Assembly: GCF_937127095.1 (NCBI RefSeq)
Contig: NZ_CAKZLP010000024.1
Coordinates: 115,134 to 179,133, forward strand
Direction of reading: 5' to 3'
From: an uncultured Amphritea sp.
Lineage (GTDB): Bacteria > Pseudomonadota > Gammaproteobacteria > Pseudomonadales > Balneatricaceae
DNA: 64,000 bases
In this document: piece after piece, positions 61,662 through 64,000 of the stretch
Numbering within the stretch: the stretch's first letter is position 1
Layout: each line of letters begins with the position of its first letter
Notes under the pieces: model-generated
The model's database searches: none
What the model was told of the DNA's origin: nothing
The model's input: the letters and a program-made list of their open reading frames with translations, nothing else
Translations under genes and position numbers: made by a program

Positions 61662-62759
61662 TTATCGGTTGCCGTGGCCGGTATGAAGTTTTTTCTCTAG
61701 TTGCTGCGAATAACGCGACATACTAAAACAGAACACCCAGAACAACAGGGCAACAAACAAATAGCTCTCGGTGGAGTAGCCGATCCAATCCGGATCCTGG
61801 TTGGCTGCCTGACCAATCGCCAGGACATCAAACAGGCCGATAATCAGCACCAGACTGGTATCCTTAAACAGCGCAATAAAGGTGTTCACAATACCCGGAA
61901 TCATCAGTTTCAGGGCCTGCGGCATGATGATCAGAATCATCTTCTGCCAGTAACCTAAGCCCAGCGCATCGGCGGCTTCATACTGCCCTTTAGGGATCGC
62001 CTGCAGGCCACCCCGGATAACTTCCGCCATATAGGCAGATTGAAACAGGGTGATACCGATCAGGGCTCTGAGCAGCTTGTCAAAGCTCATCCCTTCCGGG
62101 AAGAACAGCGGCAGCATCACCGACGCCATGAACAGCACCGTAATCAGCGGCACGCCCCGCCAGATTTCGATAAAGGTGACACAGACGGATTTTACAATCG
62201 GCATATCCGATTGCCGTCCCAGTGCCAGGAGAATACCCAGGGGCAGCGAGGCCACAATACCGACCACCGCCAACACCAGCGTCAGGGTCAAACCACCCCA
62301 CAGGTGAGTTTCAACCTGATTCAGGCCAAACGCATTGCCGTACAGAAGGAAGTAAGCGATGATGGGATAGACCACCAACAGCAGGGTTGCTACCAGCCCT
62401 TTTCTGGGCGTTTGCGGCATCACCAGCCAGGCAATAGAACCCATCAGAATGATAAAGGCTAACTGCGGCCGCCAGTGTTCAGCTTCCGGATAAAAACCAT
62501 AGAGAAACTGGTCCAGCCGGTTGGAGATAAACACCCAGCAGGCGCCACCACTGGTACAGGCGTCCCGACTGGTACCAACCCAGTCTGAATCGATGAAAAT
62601 CCATTGAATGGTGGGTACCAGAAAGCTGATCAGGAAATAACCAACAACAATCGTTGCGATCGAGTTGACCGGCCCGTTAAACAGGTTTTTACGCAGCCAG
62701 CCAACCACACCGATCATGCTGGACGGTGGGGGCAGTGTGGGTTGAATTTCATATTTCAT
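61662..62759 (-). CDS. aapM: Amino-acid ABC transporter permease (AapM type)
   Basis: This is a 365-residue permease. After an N-terminal region with three helices it has the family motif around residue 275, EAADALGLGYWQKMILIIMPQALKLMIPGIVN, the EAA loop that contacts the ATPase. An additional cytosolic and periplasmic N-terminal part of about 150 residues (DSDWVGTSRDACTSGGACWVF) distinguishes the long AapM/BztC type from short GlnP-type permeases. It pairs with aapQ, which ends 11 bases upstream. Confidence 0.9.
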   Translation of the reverse strand: MKYEIQPTLPPPSSMIGVVGWLRKNLFNGPVNSIATIVVGYFLISFLVPTIQWIFIDSDWVGTSRDACTSGGACWVFISNRLDQFLYGFYPEAEHWRPQLAFIILMGSIAWLVMPQTPRKGLVATLLLVVYPIIAYFLLYGNAFGLNQVETHLWGGLTLTLVLAVVGIVASLPLGILLALGRQSDMPIVKSVCVTFIEIWRGVPLITVLFMASVMLPLFFPEGMSFDKLLRALIGITLFQSAYMAEVIRGGLQAIPKGQYEAADALGLGYWQKMILIIMPQALKLMIPGIVNTFIALFKDTSLVLIIGLFDVLAIGQAANQDPDWIGYSTESYLFVALLFWVFCFSMSRYSQQLEKKLHTGHGNR

Positions 62760-62770
62760 AGCATCCCCTC

Positions 62771-63997
62771 CTAGCGTTCCGTTAACTGAATTCTGGCGTT
62801 ATACCAGTTCATAAAGAATGAAGTGAGCAGGCTGAGGGTCAGGTAGACCGCCATCGTCATCGCAATAACCTCGATCGCCTGTCCCGTCTGATTCAGCGTC
62901 GTGCCCGCAAATACGTTAACCAGATCCGGATAGCCGATAGCGGTCGCCAGTGAGGAGTTCTTTGTCAGGTTTAGATACTGACTGGTCAGCGGCGGTATCA
63001 CCACGCGCATCGCCTGAGGAATCACAATCAATCGTAGCGTTTTGGCTTTCGACATCCCCAGCGCAGTGGCCGCTTCAGTCTGACCGTGAGACACCGCCAG
63101 AATACCGGCCCGCACGGTTTCAGCAATAAAGGCTGCGGTATAGATACTCAGGGCAACCCAGAGCGCCATCAGCTCCGGTATGACGGTAATACCCCCCTGG
63201 AAGTTAAAGCCTTTCAGCTCAGGATGATCCAGCCCCAGGGGCATACCACTGAACAGGAACATAATAAGAGGAACACCGACAATCAAGCCGATGCTGGTCA
63301 GAATTACCGGGAACTGTTGTCCCGTCAGTTCCTGCCGTTTTCTCGACCAGCGAGCAATCACCCAACTGGCAATAATGGCCGCAAAAAAGCCGAAAACGAC
63401 CAAACCAAAGCCCTCTTCAGGTACCGGAGAGGGAAAAATAAAACCCCGGTTATTAATGAATGAGCCAAAGAATTCAATACTCTGACGGGGGTGCGGCAGG
63501 GTGCGCAGCACGGCGTAATACCAGAAGAAGATCTGCAGCAGCAGTGGGATATTACGAAACACTTCAATATACAGCGCAGAAAATTTTGCGATCAGCCAGT
63601 TATCTGACAATCGTGCCACACCCAGAATAAAGCCCAGAATAGTGGCGGCAATAATACCCAGAATAGCGATCAGAATAGTATTCAGCAGACCCACGACAAA
63701 CGTCATGCCATAGCTTGACGCTTCGGTATAGTCGATCAGGGTCATGGCGATACCGAAACCCGCTTCACGCGTTAAAAAGTCGAAGCCGGTGGTGATGCCA
63801 CGCTGTTCCAGATTGGTTAGCGTGTTGTCAATAATCGTGTAAAAAACGAAGCCCAGTGTAGCCAGCAGCAGTACCTGGAACAGTAGCGACCGTTTTTTCG
63901 GATCGTTCCAGAACTTGGGTTTGCTGGGCGGTGGCGCTTTATGTTGGGCAGAGCCGCCATCAGGCTTGTGACCTGAATTCGAAATGTCTGAGGACAT
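62771..63997 (-). CDS. aapQ: Amino-acid ABC transporter permease (AapQ type)
   Basis: This is a 408-residue permease with an unusually proline-rich cytosolic N-terminus (HKAPPPSKPKFWNDPKKR). One N-terminal helix, a periplasmic segment and the conserved core follow, with EAATALGMSKAKTLRLIVIPQAMRVVIPPL, the EAA loop. FRNIPLLLQIFFWYYAVL is the usual AapQ/BztB segment. The start ATG is 3 bases from the window edge; a binding-protein gene (aapJ) is expected just beyond the right end. Confidence 0.9.
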   Translation of the reverse strand: MSSDISNSGHKPDGGSAQHKAPPPSKPKFWNDPKKRSLLFQVLLLATLGFVFYTIIDNTLTNLEQRGITTGFDFLTREAGFGIAMTLIDYTEASSYGMTFVVGLLNTILIAILGIIAATILGFILGVARLSDNWLIAKFSALYIEVFRNIPLLLQIFFWYYAVLRTLPHPRQSIEFFGSFINNRGFIFPSPVPEEGFGLVVFGFFAAIIASWVIARWSRKRQELTGQQFPVILTSIGLIVGVPLIMFLFSGMPLGLDHPELKGFNFQGGITVIPELMALWVALSIYTAAFIAETVRAGILAVSHGQTEAATALGMSKAKTLRLIVIPQAMRVVIPPLTSQYLNLTKNSSLATAIGYPDLVNVFAGTTLNQTGQAIEVIAMTMAVYLTLSLLTSFFMNWYNARIQLTER

Positions 63998-64000
63998 TGT

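Overview
The window is chromosomal DNA of a marine gammaproteobacterium, most likely of the Oceanospirillales / Oceanospirillaceae type. This is inferred from gene order and protein flavour, not from a database match. Conserved gammaproteobacterial blocks support it: proC-yggT-yggU-metX-metW-DUF4426-rdgB-hemW; cyaY facing lptM-lysA-dapF-yigA-xerC-yigB; divergent rpiA/ilvA; divergent tesA/ybbA-ybbP; and an rsd/algQ gene. A TRAP dicarboxylate transporter with its DctB/DctD regulators fits a marine heterotroph. I see no rRNA, tRNA, CRISPR array, prophage or transposase.

Layout. 1-5.5 kb: proC tail, YggT/YggU, methionine entry (MetX/MetW), nucleotide-pool cleaning (RdgB) and heme chaperone HemW. 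5.6-8.2 kb: an Ada-type methyltransferase lacking the usual sensor domain, an overlapping AraC regulator and a YddG-like exporter. 8.2-13.9 kb: the lysine/DAP, XerC and frataxin neighbourhood. 13.9-29.4 kb: a lipopolysaccharide region with heptose synthesis (GmhA, HldE), Kdo transfer (WaaA), lipid A acylation and flipping (LpxL-like, MsbA), heptosyltransferase WaaC, and between them a more AT-rich variable block. That block holds a GT2 transferase, a GT11 fucosyltransferase, an O-antigen ligase, a small DXD transferase, a GT92-like protein and a protein with the three bacterial sialyltransferase motifs. 29.6-42.4 kb: ilvE, an orphan NarL-type sensor kinase, tesA facing ybbA-ybbP, a very large DUF748/AsmA-like protein, an unknown 42-residue membrane protein, rpiA and ilvA.

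43-52.2 kb is a carboxylate uptake and sensing module. It holds dctPQM, a candidate sigma-54 promoter with two upstream 16-bp inverted repeats, a chemoreceptor whose sensory domain carries a c-type heme motif, and dctD-dctB. The module is read as DctB sensing dicarboxylate, DctD activating sigma-54 transcription of dctPQM from the repeats, and the chemoreceptor adding a redox or ligand-linked taxis input.

52.4-64 kb: pyruvate kinase, gshA, a FliL-family protein, rsd/algQ and a WD40 lipoprotein. A repeat-rich stretch with small secreted or membrane proteins follows (58-61 kb), including a nested set of inverted repeats. The window ends with the ATPase and two permeases of a general amino-acid ABC transporter (AapP/M/Q type) that continues past the right edge.
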